Assembly (NCBI GenBank): GCA_015178975.1
Contig: WHVD01000155.1
Coordinates: 124,001 to 188,000 of the forward strand
DNA length: 64,000 nt
Reading direction: 5' to 3'
From: Hysterangium stoloniferum
Lineage: Eukaryota; Basidiomycota; Agaricomycetes; Hysterangiales; Hysterangiaceae
Below the pieces are notes generated by a model. It was not told the DNA's origin and searched no databases. It worked only from the letters and a program-made list of their open reading frames with translations. Position numbers and translations under genes: made by a program. Shown in pieces: positions 31,490 through 44,659 of this stretch; positions within the stretch are counted from its first letter, which is position 1, and each line of letters begins with the position of its first letter.

Positions 31490-34400
31490 TGAGCGTCAGG
31501 GTTGAAAATAAAACAGCTTTTCTCTTATTCGAGAAGTGGCATTACCTTCAATTATAAATGCAGTCCAGAGCTATGCTAATCCGCTGCTGCTTTCAAGTTG
31601 TCGTTGTTAACCTGGAACCTTTTCTTGTGAGAGTGGGGGCTGCCTGTCACAACCGTCAACGAGGAGAAACCCACGGCAAGTGATGGTCTAGTCGGGTTGA
31701 TTGCAAGCAACGTCGTTTCATCCTTCACCCTTTACATATCACTCGGCTTGAATTTTGTGTAACGTCTGCGCAAAACAAATAGTGACACAAGACCACATTT
31801 CTCATCGTAGATTTTCTTGAGGTACATAAGGGCCCGACTTGGAATTATTTTGATTATGGCGTGTCCATCAGAATTTGTATTGACAAATTGTACATATAAT
31901 CGCGTGTCAAGTGTTACTTACTCACAAAAGGCTCTATTATTCCCTCTATGACTGAATGGAATTGATTCTTTGATACTATGATGATCACGTAGGCCAATGG
32001 TTGTGACCCACCTGTAGCTTGAACTATTGCAGGCGGAGTTCTTCCAATATCTAAAGATTCACCATGGGCTGCGCCTGCACGTGTCCTTTTCTGCAATCGG
32101 ACCTGTCCCTTCGTTGCTGCCCACTCCACTTTGAGCTCCACAAAGGTGGCCGTCACAGACCCTCTTCTCTCCCACATGATGGTCATTCATCCCAGGTCTC
32201 AGTTTGTGACCCCAATTCATTTTCTCGTGTTTCATGATTGTTTGTCAGGGAAATAACGAACTCTGTGGGTCCATATGAACTTCTTAGCTGATCAATGGCT
32301 ATTGTCATCAACAAATGGGTGTAGAAGATACGGTGCTTGCCAAGGTAATGTATCATGATGTAATGACTCTGAGGATGATATTCAGTCCAGCAGGATGACA
32401 ACAAAAATATTCCTTCAGAATACAGTTGTGATTACTCGACGACAGTTAAACTTCAGTATCCTGGGGCCAGACCAAAAATGACAGGAATTCCCTTTAAAGA
32501 CAGTGACAATGGCCACACCCGGTCTTGGATTGGTTTAAACATTTGTGATCAAGTCATCTCCGTTCGGTTCAACAACGGACCAGGAATAATTGTTCCCGGT
32601 GAGATGTAGACATGTAGTCCTACAATATATATAACTATTAGTCACAACCACGAATCCTACAAATTAAGAAATGATTGTACGTGCTCTGAAATTGCCCCAA
32701 ACTACGCAGGTTTATTCAACTTTTATTCGCCCTCCAAAGCGAGTTAAACAAGGGGAATGATACAACCCTCCTGTTAGTTTGTTCCTGGTATGTTGGCGTT
32801 ATCTGAGTAGAAATCGTATCGAGTTATGGAGCAGCACCTTCGCCAGGTCAAACAACGTCTTTCCAAGGCTGATATGGAGTTCGACGAAGATGCTACTGCC
32901 ACACCAGAGAAACGTGTCGCCACCACAGAAAGGAAGGAATGAGCGGTGGGAACTAAATCTTCGAGACACCCAAGCCTGAACCACTTCTTGATGGGCTGCG
33001 CATTGTGTCATGATGTCTTATTCTGTAAGGAGACAAACAGGAATTGGGATTCCATTGAGATCTGAGCTGTGGTCCACGTGAATTCCTTTGTCAGAAGATC
33101 CAGTTACCGCCCCCAGCATGACAGCAAGTAGTTTTTCCCCAGTTAACAATCAAGGTCAATATGGGCTCGTTTCAGTCAGAATTAGACTGAGGAGGTAATT
33201 TAATGGGCAAATGTAAGACAATGGTGGAAGAGAAGACATAGCGAATATAGCATAAAATGGACTCCATGAGCGAGGAACATTATTTAATGCTCTCGTGAAC
33301 TAGTCCGCCTAGCCTTGCCACAGTTAAATTCTTGCGCAGGAACCTGTCAAGCCAAGATGCTTTGAGACCATTCCCCAGTCCGCCGACGGCATCGCTGCTT
33401 CTGGAGATAGAACATGCGTTTTGAAGAAAAGATCAGCTTGACCGATGCTATAACAAAGTATGCTCTGTCGACACGTAAGTGTGGTTCGACTGAGGTATGA
33501 TGCTGCTACTGTGCTAGCTAAATATGTTTCGGATATGCGGCGGAAAAGAATTACGATAGTGGTATACGTGTCCAAGGCGCGTAACGGCTTGGTATGGTCG
33601 TGTTAACTTGACATAGAGTAAGGCGATACTACTTAGCGTTGTCATATTGACTTGACGTAGACTTGGGCGCTCGAGTCTATCTCAACAGATACAAATATTG
33701 GCACCAGTGGATTGGTCAGTTGCAGTGTTCTTTGTTGTTCTTCAATGGCTTGCTTCGTGCCATCCCAATTGACCTGAGAATAACAATCGCGGGGCTTTCT
33801 TTGACCTTTCCAGCGGTATTCTAATTGAAGTGATTGTCGTTCATAAATCGGATGTCATTCTAGCCACCTGCCAATATATTCAACGTATACGCTTGCCATC
33901 AACGAATAGGAGGTGCGGAGAATCCGCGAAGGTAAAAAGTAGCAATATATGCTCTTATATTGACTAAAAATATGTAGCTTTATACCACTTGGAAATCCAG
34001 GTACGAAGCGCAGAAATTAAAAGTGAAATAGCACTATCCTCCTAGTGAGATGTGTCGGCATTATCGAAGAGAGACGATTATAAATCGGGCCAAATAGATC
34101 GAGCAAGACCTTCCCCAGGCTAACGATGTTTCTTCACCACTGAGACCACGTTTGAATTAGATGATACGGATGCGCCAGTGAAAAGTGTGGTGTCGATACA
34201 TAAGAAGGAATTGGCGGTGAGAACTAGACCTTCATAGTCGATCATGGAGCCTTCTTTGACTGAACCGTGGATCGCGTCCCAATGTATACGGAGTAAAACT
34301 AGAATGGCGATGGTATTGAAGCTGCGTACCGTGGTACACGCGGGTCCGGGGTCGAGAGATCCACAGCTATCAGGATCAGACTAACCCCGATTATTTCTTC

Positions 34401-37400
34401 GCCCCATAATGTAGCAACTCTGTTAGATATGACAATGGCAAGGTAGATTAAAGATGATGAAGTAGTGTGAGTCCTTTCCAATGTTAAGGCTGACATCTGG
34501 GAGTGTCTCCTTGGTTAGCACCATTATGGCGACTAACTCACCAGCATTATTTTTGATGAAACGGCCTGGAAGCCTCATAGTTATGTTTCGGGGGTTATTT
34601 TCCGCAAAATGGACACGTAAGTCGAATTCGTCAATGCTACCGACACATCAGTGAAAGGTGTGGCGACTGCGCATAGGAAGGAACAGGTGACGACAACTAA
34701 CATTCAAGAGGCCCACGGAACTAGTCAATGAGTTTTTTAATATTAGATCAAATCAAATGGCTTTTTCGCTACTACTCGAAATGAAACAATTCAAACATGA
34801 CAATTGGTGGAATAAAATCCAGTGAACATAAATGGAAGCAATAGGGGAAATGTCGGGATAGCGAGTAAAATAAACTGCCGTGGGGCGAAGTGCCACACTA
34901 GCGACTGAAAAATTGAAACACAGAGATTTCTCAGGGGCTTAGCTTCTGCACGCGGCGGGTCGTCATGGGTATTGTATTATTCAGCTCTGAGTTGATAAGT
35001 GATCCCACCACATGACGACCACGAGCTACGTTTCTCTTATCCAAGGTGAAAGCTCACGACAATGTGAAGAGGGATGGGTGTTTTAATGATGGTGTTTTCC
35101 AATGACTTGGCCCAGCTTCCTGTTCTCCCAAACAAGTGACACGAGAATAACGGTGGGACGGCCTTCTTCGAGTACCCCTAGTGGTATTCGATTGACCTTA
35201 TTCCCGCTAGTATATACGATGTGATTTCAGCGAGTAGTCCACGGAATATATTCAACGCCAGTCTAGAGAACCTCGCAGCGATCATTACAAGTGAATATCT
35301 TCACTTTTAAATTGCGTCAAATTATGTAGTTTCATACAACTTTCAAGTCCGCGGTCTGTTTGAAATGATTGTCATTTATAAATAGGATGTCAGTTTATCC
35401 ACGGGTGGTGCCCGCAAGGATATTCAACTCAGGTATGGCATCAACGCGTACAAGCTGCAGAGCTCGGGGCAATGGTAAAAAGTGACTGTATGCGCTCTTA
35501 GATTTGCTCGACCTATGGCAGGTTTATTGTCAAGTTGTCAATGGAAGAAACTCAGTTTAAGGAAGTAGGCCAATGTATTGCTCGCACGGTGTGAAGGCAG
35601 TTGGTTTGCAGATCATGGATCTTGTCAGTTGAACACTGGCCTGAACGTATGATGAGCCTGAAGGAGACATGCATCGAAATGGGACAAGGGGGGCAATTTG
35701 AGCCATGCAGTGACACCTTATTTAAAACAAGTGTCGTGTCGTTCATGGTTCGGATGTTAGTGTAGGCACGGCTAGTGCCTCCAAATGTATTCAACATGTA
35801 TGAGCTCACGGCGATAATACAAAGCGACTATATGCGTTGTCACATCGGCTCAAATAATATAGCTTATACCATCTGCAACCCCGGCTGCAAAGTGAGTTGA
35901 ATAAAGGGCGCTATTGGGCTCTTCGTGTTTTGGTTGAGATGTGTCGGCATTATCGAAGAGGAATGGTCAGCGAGTGTATCCAAATGATGGTGCAAGACCT
36001 TTGTCAGGGCAACAATGTTCATCCACCACCGATATGGGGGTCTACTGAAACACGAGTGGAAGGTGTGGCGACCACGGAAAGGAAAAAACGTATGTTCAAC
36101 TCTAAATGCTCGATCGGGTAATTGATGGATTGGTCATTTCTCCAACCGCGCATGATGTCACAATGTGGAAAAAGAGAAACGAGCACGGCGATGGTGTCGA
36201 GGCTGCGCACTGTGGTACACGCAGATTCGGGCTCGGAAGATCGAGTTATCAGCTTCAGAGTGATCAAGATTATTTTCTCGGCAGACATCCAGAGCGACTA
36301 ATCTGGACTCGAGCCCATCAGAATCAGACTGGTGGGACAGTTTAATTGGTGGATGTAAGATGGTGCGATAAGGTAAAATCTTATCAACCTACCTTGCGAT
36401 GGGCCCAATGAGTGAAGAAACCACATTCAGCTGGTTGATGTGATCGGTGAGAAGCGTGCTGTTGTCGAAGAAGATTTGCAAGGAGTAAATACTCCAGTAC
36501 AGTGGATGGGATGTCCACAAATCAAGGTGAAGTGCCAATGACGCTATATGCACGTTTATGTCGTGCACTATAGCCTCCAATACAGCTCCAGCTGTTAGAA
36601 AGCAAGACCTAAATCTTGTATAATGGACTAAAGTACAGCCAAATACTATTTACTGCTTATATATCTTTAGTAGAACAATGAAGAAGTGAGAACAATAAGC
36701 AGTGGAACAAAGGAAAGGGTAAGTGACACAACTCCTTTGTTGTCCTAAAAATAGATATGATCTTCAGAATCTGTTGTTCATGATGTATACATTCCAACAC
36801 CAGCAATATCTCGAAACCATGCATCTTGGTGGATGCAACACACAAAAAGCCGGATAGGATATTCATCAAAGTAAAGTGGTTGTGGGTGATTTTGTCAGTT
36901 ATGGGCTGGCTGGATGAAATGATGTCATGTCGCGACGCACCGTTGTAACCAGAATTCAATGAAACCTCTGATCGCCGAGAGCTCCGCTACAGATAGTTGA
37001 CGCACGTGGCAGATCGCTTCCACGATATACCAGAGGCGGATAACCATCCGGGGATTATGAGATAAGGTTAAATAACCGGCGATGTGTATGATAAATGTTG
37101 ATGCAACCTCATCAAAGTTGGTATGCAGCGGTGACTTGATCAAAACGTTGTGAATTGATGACGTAATCGCATTTGACGCGTCTCCATCTAACCAATGGAC
37201 AGTATGTAGGGCTACGACTCAGACATGAGTATTTTGAATGTATTCAACATTGACGCTGAGTTATCCCTACCTCACTAAATCAACACTCTTGAACTAGCCT
37301 TCCCAGAAGATGTTTATGTAGAAACTTGTTAAAGGCCCCATCGTCTCGATACAATCGAGGGATTATTTCCCTGTACATTGTCAGCTTTGCGATCAGCGAA

Positions 37401-37954
37401 GCTGTCTTGGCACTGTGAAAGATTTTCATCCCAACCCTTTCCAAACCGACTCCACAGTAATACCCGGGGCCAATTTCAATACTCGAAGATGTCCCATACT
37501 GCGAGTCCATTCCCCAGTCCTCGGCATGACTGCGATACGGGCTGAGATTGGATGTCGTGTTGGTGGATATCTTGACAATAGTGGGTGGGTCATGGCAGGT
37601 CGTTTCTCCTTGACACTGAAATGCACAGAATGTGACACAGATCACACGGAAACAGCATTATACTTTACTCACCCACTCGTCAACCCAAATCTCGATATGG
37701 TTTGCAGACAGTTGTATGTGCTGCCCATCATCGGGGGCCCGATAACATAAATCATGGCCGGGTTCGTTACATCTCCATCGTTCTCGAAGCTTCTCCTTGA
37801 ATATATCTCTCATCCCAGTCTGAATGATCTGGTCCCGTTGCTCTGAATTCCATACACCTGGGGGGGCTAAGGGTGGTAGCTCAACGCCTTCAAGGTAGGT
37901 CTGAACCGTTACCTCATCGTGATTCCCCAGAGTTGTCTCATTGAGAGCAGACAT
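31490..37954 (-). CDS. Tandem-array gene, copy D (exon 3 shortened)
   Basis: Exon 1 is 37673-37954 (ATG of MSALNETTLGNH), the intron 37616-37672 (57 bp), exon 2 37271-37615, the intron 37212-37270. Exon 3 has lost its first part: RGSSKGHTT and the following 30 residues are missing before the VEELTAIRG-like region near 36970. The DAWFRDIAGAVLKVIVDD-type segment is broken by a roughly 190 bp insertion near 36590-36790. Repeated modules lie at 36288-36019 (ESACTTVRSLDTIAVLVSL) and near 34.3 kb. The 3' exon with GESLDIGRTPPAIVQATGG is 32186-31914, and the last exon about 31900-31640. The stretch 33.1-36.0 kb is the shared non-coding-like block. Function is unknown. Confidence 0.5.
32204..33105 (+). 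repeat. Segmental duplicate, first copy (pair at about 39437-40345)
   Basis: About 0.9 kb from TCAGTTTGTGACCCCAAT to GATCCAGTTACCGCC is almost identical to 39437-40345. Similarity resumes at 33205-33425 and 40382-40620. Other array units are much less similar over this interval, so gene conversion or a recent unit duplication between copies D and E is likely. Confidence 0.8.
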
Positions 37955-37979
37955 TTGGGCGTAGCAGTCGCACTTCCAC

Positions 37980-40900
37980 ACAAAGGTGGCCATGACAGGC
38001 CCTCTTCTGTCCTACACGATGGGCATTCATCCCAGCTCTGAGTTTGAAGCCCCAAACCATCCTTCATTTTGAATGATTGTCATTTAGGGAATTAATGAGG
38101 TACTGTGAGTTGAGATGAATCTCCAAGTTGATCATCGGCTATTGTCATCACAACGTGGGCAGAAGATACGATGCTTGCCGGGGTAATGGATCATAATGTA
38201 ATGACTCTGGGGATAGTCTTCAGTGCAGCAGGGACAAAATAGAAAACCATTCAGATCACTCCCGACGACAATAAAACTTCTGTATCGTAGTATCAGACCG
38301 AAAGGGACAGGAATTTCCTTCAAAAGACAGTGGCAAAGGCCGCACCTGGTCTTGTCCTGTTTCAGGAATTCCAAACGAAGTCGTCACGGTTCGGTCCAAC
38401 AATGGTGCGGGAATAATTATTGCCTATGCGATATATATATCTAGTCCTACAATATATTTGATTATTAGTTACAAAACACGAACCCTACAAATTCAAAGGT
38501 ATCATCGATCCAGTTTTCGTCACGGACGCAGCACAGAGCTGCACTAAGAATAAGACGTTATGGCCATTATTCAAGTAACAGCCTGCTTGAGTTTAATTCT
38601 CGGTCCACGACTGTTGACAAACTGGATGTTTCACTGCCAAGGAGAGACAACTTACCATGACCCTTCGAGTATGGTTGGAGTCCACGAACGCCACATCCCG
38701 CATGTCAGTGATACCGCGGACTGGGGAATGGTCTCACAGCATCTCGGCTTGACGGGTTCCTGACCCATAATTAAACTTTGGCAAGACTAGGTAGACTAAT
38801 TCAACAGAGCATTGATTGAATGAGGTAGGGATAGCTCAGCGTCAATCATTGAATACACTCGAAATACTCACGTCTTCGTAGACCCACGAGATTCCGGAGG
38901 GAGCGTCGATTATTTTATCCCTATTCTGGTGGTGTTCACTCTATAGACAGCGGAGAGATCACACTGCCAAGTTCCTGACATCTTTGGGTTTTGCCTTCAT
39001 ATGGTACCCCGGTGTCGATCATCTTGACGATCAAACGTTCATACATTTTGGGCGATTTGTATGATAAATGTCGATACAACATCATCAAAGTTGGTTTTAG
39101 TGCTGGTTTGGCGGCACTATTATAAAATAATAACCCGATTGGAATTACTTTACTCATTCGCGGGCTTGTGTATTTCATGGAAACAATCTACCATGTGCGT
39201 CAGCAATGTGTAGAAGAAGTTACTAGGATCAGAAGCTACTTGAACTCGTGTTATAACGGTGCATCGCGCCATCGCACCTCATCCTGCTGACGAAACCATT
39301 GTCGCCAGAATAGCCAATAACGACCTTGAGTTAACGGCGGAGTTCTTCCAATATCTAAAGATTCACCATGCCTGGGTGCGCCGTCACAGTCCCTCTTCTC
39401 TCCCACATAATGGTCATTCATCCCAGGTCTCAGTTTGTGAACCCAATCCATCCTTCATTTTCTCGTGTTTCATGATTGTCTGTCAGGGAAATAATGAACT
39501 CTGTGGGTCCATATGAACTTCTTAGTTGAACAATGGCTATTGTCATCAACAAATGGGTGTAGAAGATACGGTGCTTGCAAAGTAATGCATGTAATGCCTC
39601 TGAGGATGATCTTCAGTGCGGCAGGATCACAACAAAAATATTTCTTCAGAATACAGTTGGGATCACTCGACGACAGATAAACTTCAGTATCCTGGGGCCA
39701 GACCAAAAATAACAGGAATTCCCTTTAAAAACAGTGGCAATGGTCACACCTGGTCTCGGTTTGGTTTAAACATTTGTGATCAAGTCATCTCCGTTCGCTT
39801 CAAAAACGGACCAGGAATAATTGTTCCCGGTGAGATGTACACATGTAGTCCTATAATATATATAGCTATTAGTCACAACCACGAATCCTACAAATTAAGA
39901 AATGATTGTACGTGCTCTCAAATTGCCCCAAACTACGCAGGTTTATTCAACTTTTATTCGCCCTCTAAAGCGAGTTAAACAAGGGGAATGGTGAGACCCT
40001 CCTGTTAGTTTTTTCCAAGTATGTTGGCGTTATCTGAGTAGAAATCGTGTCGAGTTATGGAGCAACACCTTCTCCAGGTCAAACAACGTCTTTCCAAGGC
40101 TGATATGGAGTTCGACGAAGATGCTACTGCCACACCAGAGAAACGTGTAGCCACCACAGAAAGGAAGGAATGAGCGGTGGAAACTAAATATTCGAGATAC
40201 CCAAGGCTGAACCACTTCTTGATGGGCTGCGCATTGTGTCATGATGTCTTGTTCTGTAAGGAGACAAACAGGAATTGGGACTCCATTGAGATCCGAGCTG
40301 TGGTCCACGTGAATTCCATGTCAGAAGATCCAGTTACCGCCTCCAGCATGACAGCAACTAGTTTTTCCTCAGTTAACAATCGAGGTAATTTAATGCGCAA
40401 ATGTAAGACAATGGTGGAAGAGAAGACATAGCGAATATAGCATAAAATGGACTCCATGAGCGAGGAACATTATTTAATGCACTCGTGAACTAGTCTTCCT
40501 AGCCTTGCCACAGTTAAATTCTTGCGCAGGAACCTGTCAAGCCGAGATGCTTTGAGACCATTCCCCAGTCCGCCGACGGCATCGCTGCTTCTGGAGATAG
40601 AACATGCGTTTTGAAGAAAAGATCAGCTTGAACGATACAAATATTGGCACCCCAGTGGATTGGTCAGTTGCAGTGTTCTTTGTTGTTCTTCAATGGCTTG
40701 CTTCCTGCCATCGCAGTTGACATGATAATAACAATCGGGGGGCTTTCTTTGACACTTTCCGGTGCCATTATAATTGAAGTTATTGTCGTTCATAAATCGG
40801 ATGTCATTGTAGCCACCTGCCAAAATATTCAACGTATACGCTTAGCATCAAAGAACAAGAGGTACAGTGAATCTGAGGAAGTAAAAAATAGCTATATACG

Positions 40901-43900
40901 CTCTTACATTGACTCAAACTATGTAGGTTCAGACCACTTGCATATCCAGGTACGAAGCGAAGAAATTAAAGTGAAATAGCACTATCCTGCTCCTAGTCCG
41001 GGTAAGATGTGTAGAGAGAAACGATTATAAATGGTGCTAAATCGAGGAAGACCTTCTCCAGGCCAACGATGTTTCTTCAACATTGAGACCATGTTTGAAT
41101 TAGACGATACGGATGAACCAGTGAAAGGTGTGGTGTCGACGCATAGGAAGGAGTTGGAGAACTAGACCTTCAGAGTGGAGGATGGATCCATCGTCGATTG
41201 AGCGACAGATCGTGTCCCAAACGAGAGAAACGACTATGGCGATGGTATTGAAGCTGCGCATCGTGGTACACGCGAATCCAGGGTTGAAAGATCCAGTTAT
41301 CAGGATCAGAGTTACCGCGATTATTTCTTCGTTGCATAATGTTGCAACACTGTTCGATGTGACGATGGCAAGGGAGATTAAGGATTGTGAAGCACTGTGA
41401 GTCTTTGGCAATGGTAAAGCTGACATCTGGCAGTGTCTCCTGGACTAGCACCCTTATGGCGACTAACTCACCAGCGATATTTGTGATAAAACGGCCTAGG
41501 ACTACGCATAGGAAGGAACAGGTGATGACAACTAACGTTCAAAAGTCCCACGTATCTAGTCGACGATTGCGACTGTTTTCCTACTCGAAATGAAATAATT
41601 TAAACATGACAATTGGTGGAATGAACTCCAGTCGACTGGAATGGAAGCAGTAGGGGAAATGTCAGGATAGCGAGTGAAATAAATTTTTGTGGTGTGTAGT
41701 GTGACGTTAGCGACTGACACATTAAAACACAACACGAAGGACTTCTCGTGGATTGGCTGCTCCACGCGGCGGGTTGTGGGTATTCGTCAGCTCTTAGCTG
41801 ATATCTTCGCTGGTAAATTGTGTTCAATTATGTAACTTCATACAACTCTCAAGTCCGTATCCTGTTTGAAATGATTGTCATTTATAAATAGGATGTCAGT
41901 CTAGCCATGGGTGGTGCCCGCAAGTGTATTCAATGCATGTATGGTATCAACGCGTGCAACATGCAGCGCTCGTGGCAATGGTGAAAGGTGACTGTATGCG
42001 CTCTAATATTTGATCGACCTATGCCAGCTGTATTGTCAAGTTTTCAATGAAAGAGAATCAATTCAGGATTTCGCCCAACACATTGACTCGCACGGTGTGA
42101 AGGCCCTCGGTTTAAAGATGATGGGTCTTGTCGATTGAACACTGACCTGAAAGTATAATGAGCCTGAATGAGAGATGTATTGAAATGGCGAGGGGGGAGG
42201 CCTTGTTCAGACCTTCAATGATATCTTATTTAAAGCAAGTGTCGTTCATGATTTGGGTCTTAGTCTAGGTACGGATAGTGTCCCCAAATGTATTAAACAC
42301 ATGTATGGGGACAACTGCAGAGCTTGAGGTGATATTACAAAATGACTATATGCGTTCGTACGTCAGCCCAAATCATATAGCTTTATAACATCTGCAACCG
42401 CGGCTGCAACGGCGACGCTATTGGGCTCCTGCCGGTTTGGTTGGGATGTGTCGGCATTATCAAACAGAAATGATTAGGAAGTCTGTTCAATTAATGGTGC
42501 AAGACCTTTGTCAGGGCAACCATGTTCCTCCACCACTGATATGGGGGTCCAATTAGACCCTACCGACACGAGTGGAAGGTGTGGCGACCACGGAAAAGAA
42601 ATAACGTGCGGTCGAATCTAAACCCTCAAGCGGGTATCTGACGGATTGGGCCTTGCGCGAGCCGCGGATTATGTCACAATGTCGAAGAAGAGAAACGAGT
42701 GTGACGATGGTATCGAGGCTGTGCACTGTGTTACATGCAGATTCGTGCTCGGAACATCCAGCTATCAGGTTCAGAGTCAACTTGATTATTTGTGCGCCAG
42801 ACGCAAGGGAGATCCCAACTTGGAATCGTGTGCGTCAGAATCAGACTGGTAGGCAAGTTTCATAGGGGGAGGTCAGATGGTGCCGGAAGCTAAAATATTG
42901 TGAACGTACTGTACGATGGGCTCAATGAGTGAAGAAACCACTTTCAGCTGGTTAATGTGATCAGTGAGAAGCGTGCTGTCGTCGAAGAAGGTTTTCAAGC
43001 AGTGAATACTCCAATACAGTGAATGTAATGTCCCCAAATCAATGTGAAGTGTCAGTGACGCTATATGTATGTTTATCTCGTCCAGTATAACATTTAATAC
43101 AGCTCCAGCAATATCTCGAAACCATGCATCTTGGTGGATGCAACACGCGAGAAGCTGTATAGCATATTCAGGAAAGGAACGTCGTCGTGTGTGAGACTCT
43201 CTGTCATGGTGTTGGTGGGCAGAATGAAATGATGTGATGTCGCGACGCACCGTTGTAACCCGAATTCAATGTAACCTCTGATCGCCGTGAGCTCCTCTAG
43301 ATAGTTGACGCACGTGGCGGATCGCTTTCACGATATGCACAAGGCCCAAAATGGGAAAGGGATGATGAAATCCTGTTAGATAACGGGCGATGTGTATGAT
43401 AAATGATGATGCAACCTCATCAAAGTTGGTGTGCAGTGGTGACTTGACCAAAACGTTGTACAGTGATGACGTAATCGCAGTTGACTCTATCTGACCAATG
43501 GACGCCGGGACACCACGTAAAGGCCGAAGCAAAAGATAGCATAAGTTGGGTAGTATGACCCTTGCTACTCCGCTGTACATAAAGTGAAGTCACTGGGAGC
43601 CTCTCTAAAATCATCGCCGCTCGCCTCCGAATTTGAAGTGGATATGTGGGTCTACGAAGACATCGGTATTTCGAGTGTATTCAACATTGACGCTGAGTTA
43701 TTCCTACCTCATTAAATCAACACTCTCTTGAACTAGTATTCCCAATTTTGGCAGGGTGAGATGCTTGTGTAGAAACTTGTTAAAGGCACTGTTGTATTGA
43801 GACAATCCACTCATTATTTGCCCGTATATTGTTAGCTTTACCATCAGCGAAGCTTTCTTTGCACTATGAAGGACTTTCATCCCAACCCTTTCCAAACCGA

Positions 43901-44406
43901 CTCCACAGTAATACCCAGGGCCAATTCCAACACTTGAAGATGTCCCAAGACTCCGTGAGATCATTCCCCAGTCCTCAGCATGACTGCGATATGGGCTGAA
44001 GTTGGATGTCGTATTGGTGGATATCTTGACAACAATGGGTGGGTCATGGTAGGTCGTTTCTCCTTGACACTGAAATCTGCCGCATCTGACACATCACATG
44101 GAAATTGAATTATACTTTACTCACCAACTCGTCAACCCAGACCTCTATATGGTTTTCAGATAGCTGTATGTGCTGCTCATCATCGGGGGCCCGATAACAT
44201 AAATAATGGCCAGGTTCATCACAGCCCCATCGTTCTTGAAGCTTCTCCCTGAATATTTCTCTCATCCCCTGAATGATCTCGTCCCGTTGCTCTGAGCTCA
44301 ATACACCCGGGGAAGCTAAGGGTGGTAGCTCCTCAATGTCTTCAATGTAGATCCCAGTCGTTGCCGAATCGTGATGCCCCAGAGTCGTCTCATTGGAAGT
44401 CGACAT
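37980..44406 (-). CDS. Tandem-array gene, copy E (contains an inverted segment)
   Basis: Exon 1 is 44125-44406, the intron 44070-44124 (55 bp), exon 2 43708-44069, the intron 43652-43707 (56 bp), and exon 3 starts at 43651 (RSSKGHTTQLM). The segment CCIHQDAWFRDIAGAVLNVI lies near 43150-43050 and ends before a GTACGT-type donor at about 42910. Repeated modules lie at 42780-42553, 41426-41200 (ACTTMRSFNTIAIVVSL) and 40457-40239. At 38.6-39.35 kb an exon 2/3-like piece is inverted. The 3' end is fused almost directly to the leader of copy D by a deletion near 37.98-38.05 kb. Function is unknown. Confidence 0.5.
38600..39345 (+). repeat. Inverted array segment
   Basis: The plus strand here matches the reverse complement of about 21.5-22.25 kb: GGAGAGACAACTTACCATGA near 38640, the ATTCCGGAGGGAGCG region near 38890, and GAAGCTACTTGAACTCGTGT near 39235. 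Array sequence on both sides keeps the normal orientation. It is therefore a local inversion of a truncated exon 2-3 unit. Confidence 0.75.
39437..40345 (+). repeat. Segmental duplicate, second copy (pair at about 32204-33105)
   Basis: See the partner interval. It differs by scattered substitutions and small indels only. It begins right after the inverted segment. Confidence 0.8.
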
Positions 44407-44659
44407 TGGTGGGTAGCAGTCTTACTTACACAAGAAGGGGGTGCCTCGCTTTGTGCCGCCATCACTCGGAGAGTTAATTCCACCAAGGTACAGCCTCATG
44501 GCCATGCTCACACGAGATACACAGCGTTTCATTCCTGCCTTCGTACACAAGGTTCCCTCACCTTCTTTGAACCTTATATGCTCCACTGTAATGAGGTTGC
44601 CTTGCTACTTTCTTACGCCTCCTACTGAAGGCTCACACAGCATCTAATAATAGTTTAGT

